A stretch of DNA of 64,000 nucleotides from Enterovirga aerilata (GTDB taxonomy: Bacteria; Pseudomonadota; Alphaproteobacteria; Rhizobiales; Beijerinckiaceae), in the NCBI RefSeq assembly GCF_013044135.1, contig NZ_JABEPP010000003.1:248001-312000 (forward strand), read 5' to 3'. Shown piece after piece: positions 1 to 9,041 of this stretch. Position 1 is the stretch's first letter; every line of letters begins with the position of its first letter. The notes beneath the pieces are model-generated. The model was given only the letters and a program-made list of their open reading frames with translations. It had not been told where the DNA came from and made no database searches. The position numbers were made by a program, and so were the translations under genes.

Positions 1-552
1 GTGAAGGTCAGCACGCCCGACCAGCTCACCTTCGGCGTGAGCCAGGCCATCACGCCCGACTTCCGGCTGAACGCGGCCTTCGAATGGATGAACTGGAGCC
101 GCCTGCGGTCGCCCGCGATCCGCCTGGAGGGCCCGGGCGTGACGATCGGGCAGTTCCCGCTCAACTACAAGGATGGCTATCTCGTCTCGGTCGGCGGCGA
201 GTACCAGCTCAATCCGCAATGGGCATTGCGCGCCGGCGTCGGCTACGAGTGGTCGCCGATCGACACGAGCAACCGCTCGACGCGGCTGCCCGATACCGAC
301 CGCGTCCACGCCTCCGTCGGTGCAAGCTACGCCTGGAACGACAAGCTGACGATCAACGCCTCCTATGCGCATTACTTCGCGGTCGGGAACAGGCGGATCG
401 CGATCGCGCCCGGCAACCCGCTCTTCAATGCGGCCGCGGGGCCCTTCTTCGCCGACACCCAGGCCGACGTGAACCTGTTCTCGCTCTCCGCCCGCTACCG
501 CTGGGACGACCCGAAGGTCTCCGAGCCCGCACCGATCATCCGCAAGTACTGA
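1..552 (+). CDS. FadL/OMPP1-type outer membrane protein, 3' part
   Basis: C-terminal 183 residues of an outer membrane beta-barrel resembling the OMPP1/FadL family of long-chain fatty acid or hydrophobic compound transporters. The visible part has alternating amphipathic strands rich in Tyr, Trp and Gly (for example VSVGGEYQLNPQWALRAGVG and ASVGASYAWNDKLTINASYA), and its last strand FSLSARYRWDDP lies just before the C-terminus, as in FadL proteins. The reading frame is open from base 1, so the signal peptide and most of the barrel lie outside the window; the GTG at base 1 is probably an internal valine. A strong hairpin follows the stop codon, so this is likely the last gene of its transcript. 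Substrate cannot be told from this fragment. Confidence 0.75.
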   Translation: MKVSTPDQLTFGVSQAITPDFRLNAAFEWMNWSRLRSPAIRLEGPGVTIGQFPLNYKDGYLVSVGGEYQLNPQWALRAGVGYEWSPIDTSNRSTRLPDTDRVHASVGASYAWNDKLTINASYAHYFAVGNRRIAIAPGNPLFNAAAGPFFADTQADVNLFSLSARYRWDDPKVSEPAPIIRKY

Positions 553-593
553 GCGCAAGACGGCCGGCAGAGCCGGGCCCGAGATCGAATCGG

Positions 594-621
594 AAGGCCG
601 CGGTCACCGGACCGCGGCCTT
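594..621 (+). terminator. Rho-independent-like hairpin after the FadL-type gene
   Basis: A perfect 12-bp stem (594-605 pairing with 610-621) with a four-base loop, followed by TCTTC, 42 bases after the porin stop codon. The stem begins with AA and ends with TT, so it could act in both directions. The opposite-strand hlyU-type gene ends about 110 bases away. Confidence 0.7.
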
Positions 622-730
622 CTTCGCTTGCGCGACGACGCGTCCGGTCGGCAGAGAATCGTGCTCGACGCCGAGGCCACCTTGCGATGGGACCCGGGGC
701 GAACCCGCGAGGCCCCTGATGGGCAGTCCC

Positions 731-1024
731 TCAGGGGCGCGAAAAGATCCGCTCGCCCTGCTCGTCCACCATCTGGCGCCCCTTCTGGAGCGAGAGGGAT
801 GTCGCGTCCTCGATCGACGCGAAGCGATCGGCGCGCACGAAGGCATGCCGCCGCTCCTCCCCGTCGATCACCTTCAGGATCGTGCCGGCGGTCTGGAACT
901 GCCCGCCTTCGGTCCGGTACGGCTCGGCCCGGATCGTGAAGCCGCGATGCTCGATCTCGGCGGTCGGGCCGGGGGCAGCCTCGGCCTCCTTCCGGCCGCC
1001 GAAGAGGCGTGAGAGCCAGGACAT
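731..1024 (-). CDS. HlyU family protein
   Basis: 97-residue protein of the HlyU family (Pfam HlyU), named after the Vibrio haemolysin activator but widespread in alphaproteobacteria as a short stand-alone protein of unclear role. The sequence starts with the typical MSWLSRLFGG, followed by a variable acidic linker, then the family core: GFTIRAEPY, GQFQTAGTI, the basic HAFVRADRFAS and the C-terminal KGRQMVDEQGERIF. Length is normal for the family. It ends 3 bases downstream of the Uma2 gene's last codon region on the same strand, so the two are probably co-transcribed. A DNA-binding role is by family name only; no helix-turn-helix is evident. Confidence 0.8.
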   Translation of the reverse strand: MSWLSRLFGGRKEAEAAPGPTAEIEHRGFTIRAEPYRTEGGQFQTAGTILKVIDGEERRHAFVRADRFASIEDATSLSLQKGRQMVDEQGERIFSRP

Positions 1025-1026
1025 CG

Positions 1027-1623
1027 TCAGGACCGACCAAGATCGTCGAGCGCGAAGCCGAGAGCGGCGGGCGCATGGAGCGGCTCAAGTCTCGATGATG
1101 CCGGCACGCGCTCGATCCTGCTGTAGCCGTGCTCGCCCGGATCGCGATGCACGTGCGTCAGACGGCGCGGCACATCGATCACCCAAAGCTCCTGCACCCC
1201 GAAGGACGCGTAGATCCCAGGCTTGCGCCCGAGGTCGTAATCCAGCGACGAATCCGCCACCTCGATCGCGAGCAGCACGTCGGGTCCCTTGAGCTCGCGC
1301 AGCGCGACCGAGGCCGGAAACACCACGAAGTCCGGTTCCAGGTAGGTCCACTCGGACAGGTAAAGCCCGGTCTCCTGCATGTAGTCGAAGCCGTCCGGGC
1401 AGTGCCGGCCCCATAGGCGGTTGATTGCGCCCTTGAGGCCCTCGTGGCGGTAGCCCTTGGGCGACATCTCGACGATCTCCCCGTCCAGGACTTCGAGCCG
1501 CTCATCCTCCTGGATGAGGCCGAGCTCGACCATCCGCACCACGTCTGCCACCGGGAAGCGGCGACGGCGCAGCCCCTCCGCAAGCGACGGAGCGTCCCTC
1601 GTTGCAGGCGCGGACGAGATCAT
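1027..1623 (-). CDS. Uma2 family (DUF820) endonuclease-like protein
   Basis: 198 residues of the Uma2/DUF820 family, which has the PD-(D/E)XK nuclease fold. Visible family features are the N-terminal MVELGLIQEDERLEVLDGEI, the central YLEPDFVVF (acidic catalytic D), LLAIEVADSSL with the second acidic residue, and the K-x-x-x-YA...GV-ELWVID block. These correspond to the D/E/K nuclease residues, so the active site appears complete. The cellular role of Uma2 proteins is unsettled, although they are abundant in cyanobacteria and some alphaproteobacteria. It lies between hlyU and rpoD with only two bases to hlyU. The ATG at 1621-1623 is the first good start. Confidence 0.8.
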   Translation of the reverse strand: MISSAPATRDAPSLAEGLRRRRFPVADVVRMVELGLIQEDERLEVLDGEIVEMSPKGYRHEGLKGAINRLWGRHCPDGFDYMQETGLYLSEWTYLEPDFVVFPASVALRELKGPDVLLAIEVADSSLDYDLGRKPGIYASFGVQELWVIDVPRRLTHVHRDPGEHGYSRIERVPASSRLEPLHAPAALGFALDDLGRS

Positions 1624-1678
1624 GGTGCCATCCTAGCACATGCCGCCGCCGATGAAGGCCCGGTCTGGAGCGCTCCAG

Positions 1679-3673
1679 TCAGTTGTCCAGGAAGCTGCGC
1701 AGCTTCCGCGAGCGGCTCGGGTGCTTGAGCTTGCGCAAGGCCTTCGCCTCGATCTGGCGGATGCGCTCGCGTGTGACCGAGAACTGCTGGCCGACCTCCT
1801 CGAGCGTGTGGTCGGTGTTCATGCCGATGCCGAAGCGCATGCGCAGGACGCGTTCCTCACGCGGCGTGAGCGACGCCAGGACTCGGGTCGTGGTCTCGCG
1901 CAGGTTCGACTGGATCGCCGCGTCGATCGGCAGGACCGCGTTCTTGTCCTCGATGAAGTCGCCGAGATGCGAATCCTCCTCGTCGCCGATCGGAGTTTCC
2001 AGCGAAATGGGCTCCTTGGCGATCTTGAGGACCTTGCGCACCTTCTCGAGCGGCATGGCCAGCTTCTCGGCCAGCTCCTCCGGGGTCGGTTCGCGGCCGA
2101 TCTCGTGCAGCATCTGGCGCGAGGTGCGGACGATCTTGTTGATCGTCTCGATCATATGCACCGGGATGCGGATGGTCCGGGCCTGGTCGGCGATCGAGCG
2201 GGTGATCGCCTGCCGGATCCACCAGGTGGCGTAGGTCGAGAACTTGTAGCCGCGGCGGTACTCGAACTTGTCGACCGCCTTCATCAGGCCGATGTTGCCT
2301 TCCTGAATGAGATCAAGGAACTGCAGGCCGCGGTTCGTGTACTTCTTGGCGATCGAGATCACGAGACGCAGGTTCGCCTCGATCATCTCCTTCTTGGCCT
2401 GACGGGCTTCGCGCTCGCCCTTCTGGACCATGGAGACGATCTTGCGGAACTCCTGGATCTCCAGGCCCGTCTCGGAGGCGAGCGTGTGGATCTGCTCGCG
2501 CAGCTCGTGGATCTGGCTCTTGCCGTTGGCCACGAATTCCTTCCAGCCCTTGCCGCCAAGCTTCGAGACGCGGAGCACCCATTTCGGGTCGAGTTCGTAG
2601 CCCTGATAGTGCTGCAGGAACTGGTCGCGCGCCACGCCGTGCGACTCGGCCAGCCGCATCAGCTTACCCTCGTACGAGATCAGCCGCTTGTTGATGTCGT
2701 AGAGCTGCTCGACCAGCGCCTCGATCCGGTTGCCGTTCAGCGAGAGCGACTTCACGTCCTTGATGACGTCGTTCTTCAGCTGCTTGTGCTTGCGCTCCTG
2801 CGCCGGGGTGAGCTGCTTGTTCTGCATGCGCTGCTCGACATGCTCGAGCTGGAGGCGGCGCAGCTTCTTGTAGTTGTCGGCGATGTTGTCGAAGATCTCG
2901 AGCACGCGCGGCTTGATCTCGGCCTCCATGGCCGAGAGCGACACGTTGTTCTCCATGTCGTCGTCGTCGAGATCGCCCTCGGGCGGGCGGCCCTCGGCGT
3001 CGAGACCCTCCTCTTCGCCCTCGGCGTCCTCGCCGTCCTTCGGCGCGCCCTTGCCGTCCGGGCCGGCATAGGTCGCCTCCAGGTCGATGATGTCGCGCAG
3101 CAGCACCTTTCCTTCGACGAGCTCGTCGCGCCAGATGATGATGGCCTGGAAGGTGAGGGGGCTCTCGCAGAGGCCCGCGATCATCGCCTCGCGGCCGGCC
3201 TCGATGCGCTTGGCGATCGCGATCTCGCCTTCGCGCGACAGGAGCTCGACCGAGCCCATCTCGCGCAGATACATGCGGACCGGATCGTCCGTGCGGTCTG
3301 TCGGCTCCTTGGCCGGCGCATCCGGGCGCAGCGCGACGGCGCGCGCGGGCGCGATCTCGGCGACCTCGGTCCCCTCGGCCTCCTCCTCCTCCGCGCCGCC
3401 CTCGCCGTCCTTCTGACCCTCCTCGGCCTCCTCCGGCTCGACGACATTGATGCCCATATCGTTGAGCATCGCGTAGATGTCCTCGATCTTGTCGGAGGTG
3501 TTCTGGTCCGGGGGCAGAACCTCGTTCAGCTCGTCGTAAGTGACGTATCCGCGGCGCTTGGCATTCTTGATCATGCGCCGGACGGCGGCATCCGTCAGGT
3601 CGAGCAGGGGCCCGTCCGTCTGCTGCTCCGGAGCCGCCTCGGCCTCTTGCCTTTCGGTGGTCTTGGTCGCCAT
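1679..3673 (-). CDS. rpoD: RNA polymerase primary sigma factor RpoD (sigma-70)
   Basis: Housekeeping sigma factor that directs RNA polymerase core to -35/-10 promoters. From the chosen ATG (MATKTTERQ) the product is 664 residues, close to other alphaproteobacterial RpoD proteins. Region 1.1 is recognisable ([19 protein letters not shown], about residues 30-50), followed by region 1.2, a long acidic non-conserved region around residues 190-240, region 2 with [17 protein letters not shown] and the -10 reading helix [17 protein letters not shown], region 3, and region 4.2 with the helix-turn-helix [21 protein letters not shown] longer open frame to 3718 exists, but the extra 15 residues are not family-like. 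It follows dnaG on the same strand, as in the classical macromolecular synthesis operon, with a 370-base gap. Confidence 0.97.
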   Translation of the reverse strand: MATKTTERQEAEAAPEQQTDGPLLDLTDAAVRRMIKNAKRRGYVTYDELNEVLPPDQNTSDKIEDIYAMLNDMGINVVEPEEAEEGQKDGEGGAEEEEAEGTEVAEIAPARAVALRPDAPAKEPTDRTDDPVRMYLREMGSVELLSREGEIAIAKRIEAGREAMIAGLCESPLTFQAIIIWRDELVEGKVLLRDIIDLEATYAGPDGKGAPKDGEDAEGEEEGLDAEGRPPEGDLDDDDMENNVSLSAMEAEIKPRVLEIFDNIADNYKKLRRLQLEHVEQRMQNKQLTPAQERKHKQLKNDVIKDVKSLSLNGNRIEALVEQLYDINKRLISYEGKLMRLAESHGVARDQFLQHYQGYELDPKWVLRVSKLGGKGWKEFVANGKSQIHELREQIHTLASETGLEIQEFRKIVSMVQKGEREARQAKKEMIEANLRLVISIAKKYTNRGLQFLDLIQEGNIGLMKAVDKFEYRRGYKFSTYATWWIRQAITRSIADQARTIRIPVHMIETINKIVRTSRQMLHEIGREPTPEELAEKLAMPLEKVRKVLKIAKEPISLETPIGDEEDSHLGDFIEDKNAVLPIDAAIQSNLRETTTRVLASLTPREERVLRMRFGIGMNTDHTLEEVGQQFSVTRERIRQIEAKALRKLKHPSRSRKLRSFLDN

Positions 3674-4043
3674 GATCAGCCTTGCCCAAAGCCGAGCCGG
3701 GTGCCATTGCGCCGCCAATGGTCAAGCTCGGACGCCGATACGCACGAAAGGCGGCGAGGCGTCGGACGCCTGCCACCCTTCAGCTCCTTCGATGATTATA
3801 CGGGCGGTCTGCCTGACCGACCGTTAACCAAGATGTACCCTCACGGTCACGCGCGCTCCGCGCGTTAGGCCGATTCGGCCGCGATCCGCCAGCCGTGCCG
3901 ACGAATCGGCGGTCGGCCGTGCAGCGCCCGCCTCGCGCCGCGGCCTCGCCGGACCGGTTGACTTACCGGCTATTTAGCGCGGGAGGTGTGCATTGCAAGG
4001 TGAAGCCCGGCCGCATCAAGGCGGTAGCGGCAGCGGCAGGGCC
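3674..4043. other. dnaG-rpoD intergenic region, 370 bases
   Basis: No credible protein-coding gene is visible on either strand; the overlapping open frames continue those antisense to rpoD and dnaG. The region presumably carries the rpoD promoter and leader. A perfect TATAAT hexamer lies on the minus strand at 3800-3795, and a GTTAAC palindrome lies at about 3822-3828. I see no tRNA, terminator with a U tract, or repeat. Confidence 0.5.
3795..3800 (-). promoter_or_regulatory. Candidate -10 box for rpoD
   Basis: On the minus strand the hexamer TATAAT, identical to the sigma-70 -10 consensus, lies about 122 bases before the rpoD start codon. In a region this GC-rich such a hexamer is rare. No good TTGACA-like -35 is found 16-18 bases upstream, so this may be an extended or activator-dependent promoter, or chance. 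Confidence 0.35.
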
Positions 4044-6035
4044 TCAGGCGACCGCGCGAGGCGCTTCCAGCCGGTCCTGGCCGAGCTGCCGGAACATGCC
4101 GCGGGGATCGGCCGCCACCGCGAGGCCACGCCCGACCGACCTGTAGAGCGTCGCCTCCTCCGCGAGTTCCAGCTCCTTGCGCAGCACCCGCTCGCGCATC
4201 TCCAGGATGTCGTGCTGCAGATGCACGAGCCACAGCGAGTAGCTGTCGTCCGGGTCGGCCGGCATCTCCTCGACCCCGGTTTTCAGCTCGTCTTCCAGGT
4301 CGCGCAGCCAGAGGAGCTCCATGAAGTTCGAGAAGCATTCCTCGATGAAGCGCTCCGGGACGGGGCTTTGCAGCACCGGGAAGCGGGCGAAGAGATTGTA
4401 GCCCCAGGGCAGGATCTCCTGGCCGCCGATCTCGACCGCATGGCCATGGAGGAAGTCGAGCGTCGGCGAGAAGCCTGGGGACAGCCTGAGATAGAAGGCC
4501 CGGAACTCCCGCACGTCCTCCTCGTCGACGACGCGCAGAAGATCGGAGACGAAGCTGCTGAACGGCGTGCCGGCATGCTCGCCGCGGAAGTTCATGGACG
4601 CGATGCGGTCGCGGTGCTGCTCCACGAGATCGGGATAGTGGACGCACATGCCGAGGAAGACGCGCTCGAGGCCGATCAGGCGCGTCGGCTCGCCTGAGAA
4701 GAAGTTCGGGAGCGCGGGCATCGCGACGCCCTCCCGCAGGCGGGACTGGACCTGGCGCTTGCTGAGGCGCCAGAGATAGTCGGACACCTGCAGCCGCGCG
4801 GTGAGCTCGTAGCGACGCCGCAGCGTCGGGTCGGCGATCTGGCCGACCACCTCCCGGATGCGCTTCTCGAACACCGCCTGGCCGTTCTCGCTGTCGAGCC
4901 GGGCCGCTTCCGTCTCGCGCAGCCAGATCACGTCCCAGAAGGACTTCGCCTCGTCCAGGATGGCCCGGAAGGCGTCCGGCCCGGCCTGCCGGACCGCGTC
5001 GTCCGGGTCCTGGCCAGGCGGCAGGAAGGCGAAGCGGAACGTGAAGCCCGTCTTGAGAGCCGGCACGATGCGGTCGACCGCCCGGAAGGCGGCGTTGCGG
5101 CCGGCGCGGTCGCCGTCGAAACAGATCACGGGCTCGGGCGCGAGCCGCCAGAGGAGCGCGATCTGCTCCTCCGTGAAGGCCGTGCCGAGCGTCGCGACGA
5201 CGTTCCTGATGCCGGCCTGGTAGACGGAGACCGCGTCGAGATAGCCCTCGACCACGATCGCGGAATTCGCCTCGTGCGCGGGTTGGCGGGCGCGGTGGAA
5301 GTTGAAGACGATCTCGCCCTTGCGGAAGAGCTCCGTCTCGGGGCTGTTGAGGTATTTGGGCTGCTGGTCCGGCGCGAGCGCGCGGCCACCGAAGGCCACG
5401 ACCCGGCCACGCATGTCCTGGATCGGGATGATCACCCGGCCGCGGAAGCGGTCGTAGAGCGAGCGCCCGTCATCCGGCTCGATCGCGAGCCCGGCGCGCA
5501 GGATGAGATCGCGCTCGACGCCCTCGCTTCTGAGATGGTCGAACAGGGCCGTGCGGGCATCGGGCGCGTAGCCCATGCGGAACTCGCGCCGGGTCTCGGC
5601 CGTGATGCCGCGCCCGTCCAGATAGGCGAGCGCCTTCTGTCCGGCCGGCAGCGCGAGCTGCTTCTCGAAGAAGCGGCAGGCCATCTCCAGCACGTCGTAG
5701 AGGTCGCGCCGCCGCTCGACGGCGCGCTCCAGCTCGGGGGTCGGCTTCGGCAGGTCCACCCCGGCCTCGGCGGCGAGACGCTCCACCGCCTCCGGGAACG
5801 ACAGCCCCTCCGTCTCCATCAGGAAGGTGAAGATGTCGCCGTGCTTGCCCGAGGAGAAGTCGTGATAAAAACCCTTCTGGTCGTTGGCGTAGAAGGACGG
5901 GGTCTTCTCCGCGTTGAAGGGCGACAATCCGCGCCACTCGCGGCCGGCCTTCTTCAGCCGCACCTTGCGGCCGACGACGCTCGAGACCGGCAGCCGGGCA
6001 CGGATCTCGTCGAGAAGGTGAGGGGGGTAGCGCAC
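4044..6035 (-). CDS. dnaG: DNA primase DnaG
   Basis: Synthesises RNA primers at the replication fork. The product has the N-terminal primase region (LLDEIRARLPVSSVVG), the catalytic TOPRIM core with VVEGYLDAVSVYQAG and CFDGDRAG (conserved acidic metal ligands), and a C-terminal helical DnaB-interaction region. The N-terminal CHC2 zinc site is degenerate: where the E. coli enzyme has CPFH and CFGC, this protein has SPFN and DFSS, so none of the four zinc ligands remains. I recall the same in other Rhizobiales, so it is probably lineage-wide. The start is a GTG (VRYPPHLLDE), chosen because family proteins begin there; an upstream in-frame ATG at 6083 would add 16 residues. rpoD follows on the same strand. 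Confidence 0.95.
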   Translation of the reverse strand: MRYPPHLLDEIRARLPVSSVVGRKVRLKKAGREWRGLSPFNAEKTPSFYANDQKGFYHDFSSGKHGDIFTFLMETEGLSFPEAVERLAAEAGVDLPKPTPELERAVERRRDLYDVLEMACRFFEKQLALPAGQKALAYLDGRGITAETRREFRMGYAPDARTALFDHLRSEGVERDLILRAGLAIEPDDGRSLYDRFRGRVIIPIQDMRGRVVAFGGRALAPDQQPKYLNSPETELFRKGEIVFNFHRARQPAHEANSAIVVEGYLDAVSVYQAGIRNVVATLGTAFTEEQIALLWRLAPEPVICFDGDRAGRNAAFRAVDRIVPALKTGFTFRFAFLPPGQDPDDAVRQAGPDAFRAILDEAKSFWDVIWLRETEAARLDSENGQAVFEKRIREVVGQIADPTLRRRYELTARLQVSDYLWRLSKRQVQSRLREGVAMPALPNFFSGEPTRLIGLERVFLGMCVHYPDLVEQHRDRIASMNFRGEHAGTPFSSFVSDLLRVVDEEDVREFRAFYLRLSPGFSPTLDFLHGHAVEIGGQEILPWGYNLFARFPVLQSPVPERFIEECFSNFMELLWLRDLEDELKTGVEEMPADPDDSYSLWLVHLQHDILEMRERVLRKELELAEEATLYRSVGRGLAVAADPRGMFRQLGQDRLEAPRAVA

Positions 6036-6175
6036 AGTCCAGCTGTTGCGGTTTGGCACGGCCTGGGAAATAGAACGTATCATGAACAAGCCTGAGCCGT
6101 CCACAGATCCGACGCGTCTCTCCACAGGCGCGGTCGGCCACGGCTTGTTATAGGCAGTGCTCCTGGAGTTCCCTC

Positions 6176-6502
6176 GTGCGCCTCGTCCCTGCCTTGGCCA
6201 TCGCGGCTGCCCTCGCCGGCTGCGCGCCCGAATTCCCGCCCATCGCGGCCGGCCTCGCGGGCGATCATGCCTTCAAGGCTCGCATCGCCCGCAACCATGG
6301 GCCGGGCACATCTGCCGTCCGGTTGCGCGAGGAGCTGATCCGTGAAGGCTTCACGATCGTCTCCGACCCGGCGACGCGGTTGAACACGGCCCTGTTCCGG
6401 CCGCAGAACCTCCCCTGCTACAGCCAGACGCGCATCGACTGGCAGGAGGACCGCCGCGGCCGGATCACGCGCATCCAGGCGCAGCGGCACGACTGCACCT
6501 GA
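6176..6502 (+). CDS. Small lipoprotein of unknown function
   Basis: 108-residue protein with a short lipoprotein signal: MRLVPALAIAAALAGC, with the lipobox LAGC putting the lipidated cysteine at residue 16. The mature part has no domain I recognise; it contains LREELIREGF, two further cysteines (one in LPCYSQTRIDW, one in the final HDCT) and a basic central region. It starts with GTG preceded by a GGAG ribosome-binding site. It is divergent from dnaG (140 bases between the starts) and convergent with the YqeY-domain gene. Function unknown; an anchored periplasmic protein is the most that can be said. Confidence 0.65.
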   Translation: MRLVPALAIAAALAGCAPEFPPIAAGLAGDHAFKARIARNHGPGTSAVRLREELIREGFTIVSDPATRLNTALFRPQNLPCYSQTRIDWQEDRRGRITRIQAQRHDCT

Positions 6503-6556
6503 CGTCTCGGGCCGGCCCTGGGCGCCAGCTTCGAACCCGGGCGAATGGGGGCGCGG

Positions 6557-7021
6557 TCAGCCCGCGCCCGACAGCTTCTCCTTCACGCGCGGGCTCACCT
6601 TGGCGAAATCCATGCGGCCGGCATAATCCGCCCGGAGCTTGGCGATCACCTTGCCCATGTCCTTGACGGACGCCGCTCCGGTCTCGGCGATCGCGGCCGC
6701 GATGGCGGCGTCGATCTCGGCCTCGCCGAGCTGCTGCGGCAGGAAGGAGGAGATCACCTCGATCTCGCCGCGCTCCTGCGCGGCGAGCTCCGGCCGGTCG
6801 TTCTGCTCGTAGATGGCGAGGGATTCCTGGCGCTGCTTCACCATCTTCTGCAGCAGCGCCAGGATCTCCTCGTCCGAGACCGGGCCCTTGCCCTGGCCGC
6901 GCGCCTCGATGTCCTTGTCCTTCAGCGCCGCCTGGATCAGGCGGATGGTGGAGAGCCGGGCCTTGTCGCCCGCCTTCATGGCCGTCTTGAGCTCGTCGGT
7001 GAAGCGTTCGCGCAGCTGCAT
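6557..7021 (-). CDS. GatB/YqeY domain-containing protein
   Basis: 154 residues, normal for the YqeY family, which corresponds to the C-terminal tRNA-binding domain of the amidotransferase subunit GatB occurring alone. Visible features are LRERFTDELKTAMKAGDK, RLSTIRLIQAALKDKDIE, the helical EEILALLQKMVKQRQES segment and the C-terminal GKVIAKLRADYAGRMDF. No catalytic amidase part is present. In many proteobacteria this gene sits with dnaG and rpoD or with rpsU; here it lies between dnaG and carA and is divergent from carA. Its biochemical role is unproven. The ATG giving MQLRERF was chosen because the longer frame upstream is not family-like. Confidence 0.88.
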   Translation of the reverse strand: MQLRERFTDELKTAMKAGDKARLSTIRLIQAALKDKDIEARGQGKGPVSDEEILALLQKMVKQRQESLAIYEQNDRPELAAQERGEIEVISSFLPQQLGEAEIDAAIAAAIAETGAASVKDMGKVIAKLRADYAGRMDFAKVSPRVKEKLSGAG

Positions 7022-7139
7022 GGTCCCGCCCCGGGTGATGCGGTCCGGCGCGTTGACGCGGCTGGACGGCGCTCCTAAGTGACGGAGAACGCGCGGACCT
7101 GTGATCTGGAGGTCGCGCGACTTAGCCCGGATCATTGCG

Positions 7140-8381
7140 ATGTCGCAACAGCACCACGCCCCCGGCCATGCGCCGGGACGGCAATCCCCCGCGCCCGCCG
7201 CCTCAGGCTGGGAGGAGCCCCGCCCGACCGCGCTGCTGGTGCTGGCGGACGGGACGGTGATCGAAGGGCAGGGGATCGGCGCGGCCGGCGAGGCCTCGGG
7301 CGAGGTCTGCTTCAACACGGCCATGACCGGCTACCAGGAGATCCTCACCGATCCCTCCTATGCCGGGCAGATCGTCACCTTCACCTTCCCGCATATCGGC
7401 AATGTCGGGGCGAACGACGAGGACGTCGAGACGGTCGATGTCGACAAGAGCGCGGGCGTGCGCGGCGCCGTGCTCGGGGCCACCATCACGGAGCCGGCGA
7501 ACTGGCGTGCCACGCGGCCGCTCGATACCTGGCTCAAGGCGCGCGGAATCATCGGCATCACGGGCGTGGACACCCGGGCGCTCACCGCGCTCATCCGCGA
7601 GAAGGGCATGCCGAACGCCGTGATCGCGCACGATCCGGCGGGCCGGTTCGACCTCGATGCGCTCAAGACGCGTGCCGCCGGCCTGCCCTCCATGGAGGGG
7701 CTCGACCTCGTCCCGATGGTGACGCGCGACGAGAACGGACAGTGGACCGAGACCGTCTGGGAACTCGGCAAGGGCTACGGCAAGGGGCAGGGCGGCCGCT
7801 TCCACGTCGTCGCGATCGATTTCGGGGTGAAGCGGAATATCCTGCGCCTCCTCACGGATGCCGGCTGCCGCGTGACGGTCGTGCCGGCGACAGCAACCGC
7901 GGACGAGATTCTCTCGCTCAATCCGGACGGCATCTTCCTGTCCAACGGGCCGGGCGACCCGGCCGCGACGGGTGCCTATGCGGTGCCGGTGATTCGCGAG
8001 CTCCTGGACCGCAAGGTCCCGACCTTCGGCATCTGCCTCGGCCATCAGCTGATGAGCCTCGCGCTCGGAGCCAGGACGGTGAAGATGCGCCACGGCCATC
8101 ACGGCGCGAATCACCCGGTGCGCGACAACACGACCGGCAAGGTCGAGATCGTGTCGATGAACCACGGCTTCGCGGTCGACCCTGCGACGCTGCCGCCGAA
8201 CGCCGCCCAGACGCATGTCTCGCTGTTCGACGGCACGAATTGCGGCATCGAGCTGACCGACCGGCCGGCCTTCTCCGTGCAGTACCACCCCGAGGCCTCG
8301 CCCGGGCCGCGGGACAGCCACTATCTGTTCGAGCGCTTCGTGCAGATGATGGAGCGTCGCAACGCGGAAGCCCCGCGATAG
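7140..8381 (+). CDS. carA: Carbamoyl-phosphate synthase small subunit CarA
   Basis: Glutaminase subunit of carbamoyl-phosphate synthetase, supplying ammonia to CarB for arginine and pyrimidine synthesis in the cytosol. The 413-residue product has the N-terminal CPSase small-chain domain ([29 protein letters not shown]) and a C-terminal class I glutamine amidotransferase domain with the nucleophile in [14 protein letters not shown] and the catalytic His/Glu in YHPEASPGP. It carries about 30 extra residues (His-, Pro- and Ala-rich) at the N-terminus. The start MSQQHH is the last ATG before the conserved domain; an in-frame start at 7101 would add 13 residues. carB is not in the window. Confidence 0.96.
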   Translation: MSQQHHAPGHAPGRQSPAPAASGWEEPRPTALLVLADGTVIEGQGIGAAGEASGEVCFNTAMTGYQEILTDPSYAGQIVTFTFPHIGNVGANDEDVETVDVDKSAGVRGAVLGATITEPANWRATRPLDTWLKARGIIGITGVDTRALTALIREKGMPNAVIAHDPAGRFDLDALKTRAAGLPSMEGLDLVPMVTRDENGQWTETVWELGKGYGKGQGGRFHVVAIDFGVKRNILRLLTDAGCRVTVVPATATADEILSLNPDGIFLSNGPGDPAATGAYAVPVIRELLDRKVPTFGICLGHQLMSLALGARTVKMRHGHHGANHPVRDNTTGKVEIVSMNHGFAVDPATLPPNAAQTHVSLFDGTNCGIELTDRPAFSVQYHPEASPGPRDSHYLFERFVQMMERRNAEAPR

Positions 8382-8503
8382 TTCCCTGCGACGAAACGGC
8401 CCTGTTGCCGCATCCCGCCGGGCCGGGGTAACCCTCCCTTAACGACGACGCGCAAGGCTCCGTCCTCATCGAGGTCGGCCGGCGGCCGATGGGGCAGGGG
8501 AAG

Positions 8504-8887
8504 ATGGCACTCCAGGCGATCCGGGGCGAGCGCGCGCCCGACGAGTTCACGCGGCTCCACCGGATCTTCACCGAGCATCTCGGGCTTGCGGTGGGTTTCG
8601 CCTGGGCCGCCTCGGCCTATGCGGCGGCCTATGCTCCCTGGGTGCGCAACATCCGCGGGCTCATCGACCCCTTCGCGCGCCCGGAGAGCACCGCTTCCTA
8701 TCTCTTCGCGCTGCCCGCCCTCATGACCGTCGCCTGGCTCTGCCTCGCCTTCGGCGGCGAGGCCTTCCGGCGGACGCGCGTCCTCAAGAACCAGAGCCTC
8801 GAGTTCGGGCTGTCCGGCCTCGTGGCCTTTGCAGTGTTCTGCATGGCGGTGTACCGGGCGGTGACGGCCTATTCTCTAGGCCTCTGA
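8504..8887 (+). CDS. Small membrane protein, unknown function
   Basis: 127-residue protein with three probable transmembrane segments: about residues 26-46 (LAVGFAWAASAYAAAYAPW), 60-85 (ASYLFALPALMTVAWLCLAF) and 100-120 (LSGLVAFAVFCMAVYRAV). The cytoplasmic N-terminus starts with a short charged stretch. I do not recognise a named family. The ATG at 8504 is favoured over one at 8489 because AGGGGAAG stands directly before it. It follows carA by 120 bases and precedes the cupin gene, possibly as a separate transcript. Confidence 0.6.
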   Translation: MALQAIRGERAPDEFTRLHRIFTEHLGLAVGFAWAASAYAAAYAPWVRNIRGLIDPFARPESTASYLFALPALMTVAWLCLAFGGEAFRRTRVLKNQSLEFGLSGLVAFAVFCMAVYRAVTAYSLGL

Positions 8888-9041
8888 CGACCCGAACGGC
8901 TGACCCATTTCGACGAAGACAACGGCGCGGCGCCGCCCGACAGCGCCGGGCGAGACTGAATCCGACCTGCCGGCCGGGATAGAGGCTCTGCGCCTGGCGC
9001 CCCGCGGCGATGCCCCGAACAGCGCGCTGCCGCTCGTTCTC

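Noticed and set aside
1665-1678. Palindrome CTGGAGCGCTCCAG after rpoD as terminator
   Set aside because: Stem is only five pairs with a four-base loop and no T tract follows in the rpoD direction.
1640-3868. 742-residue open frame antisense to rpoD
   Set aside because: Leu, Asp and Arg repeats follow from the rpoD codons; rpoD is intact.
3674-4043. tRNA or small RNA gene in the dnaG-rpoD gap
   Set aside because: No cloverleaf or conserved T-loop sequence was found, and the hairpins are weak.
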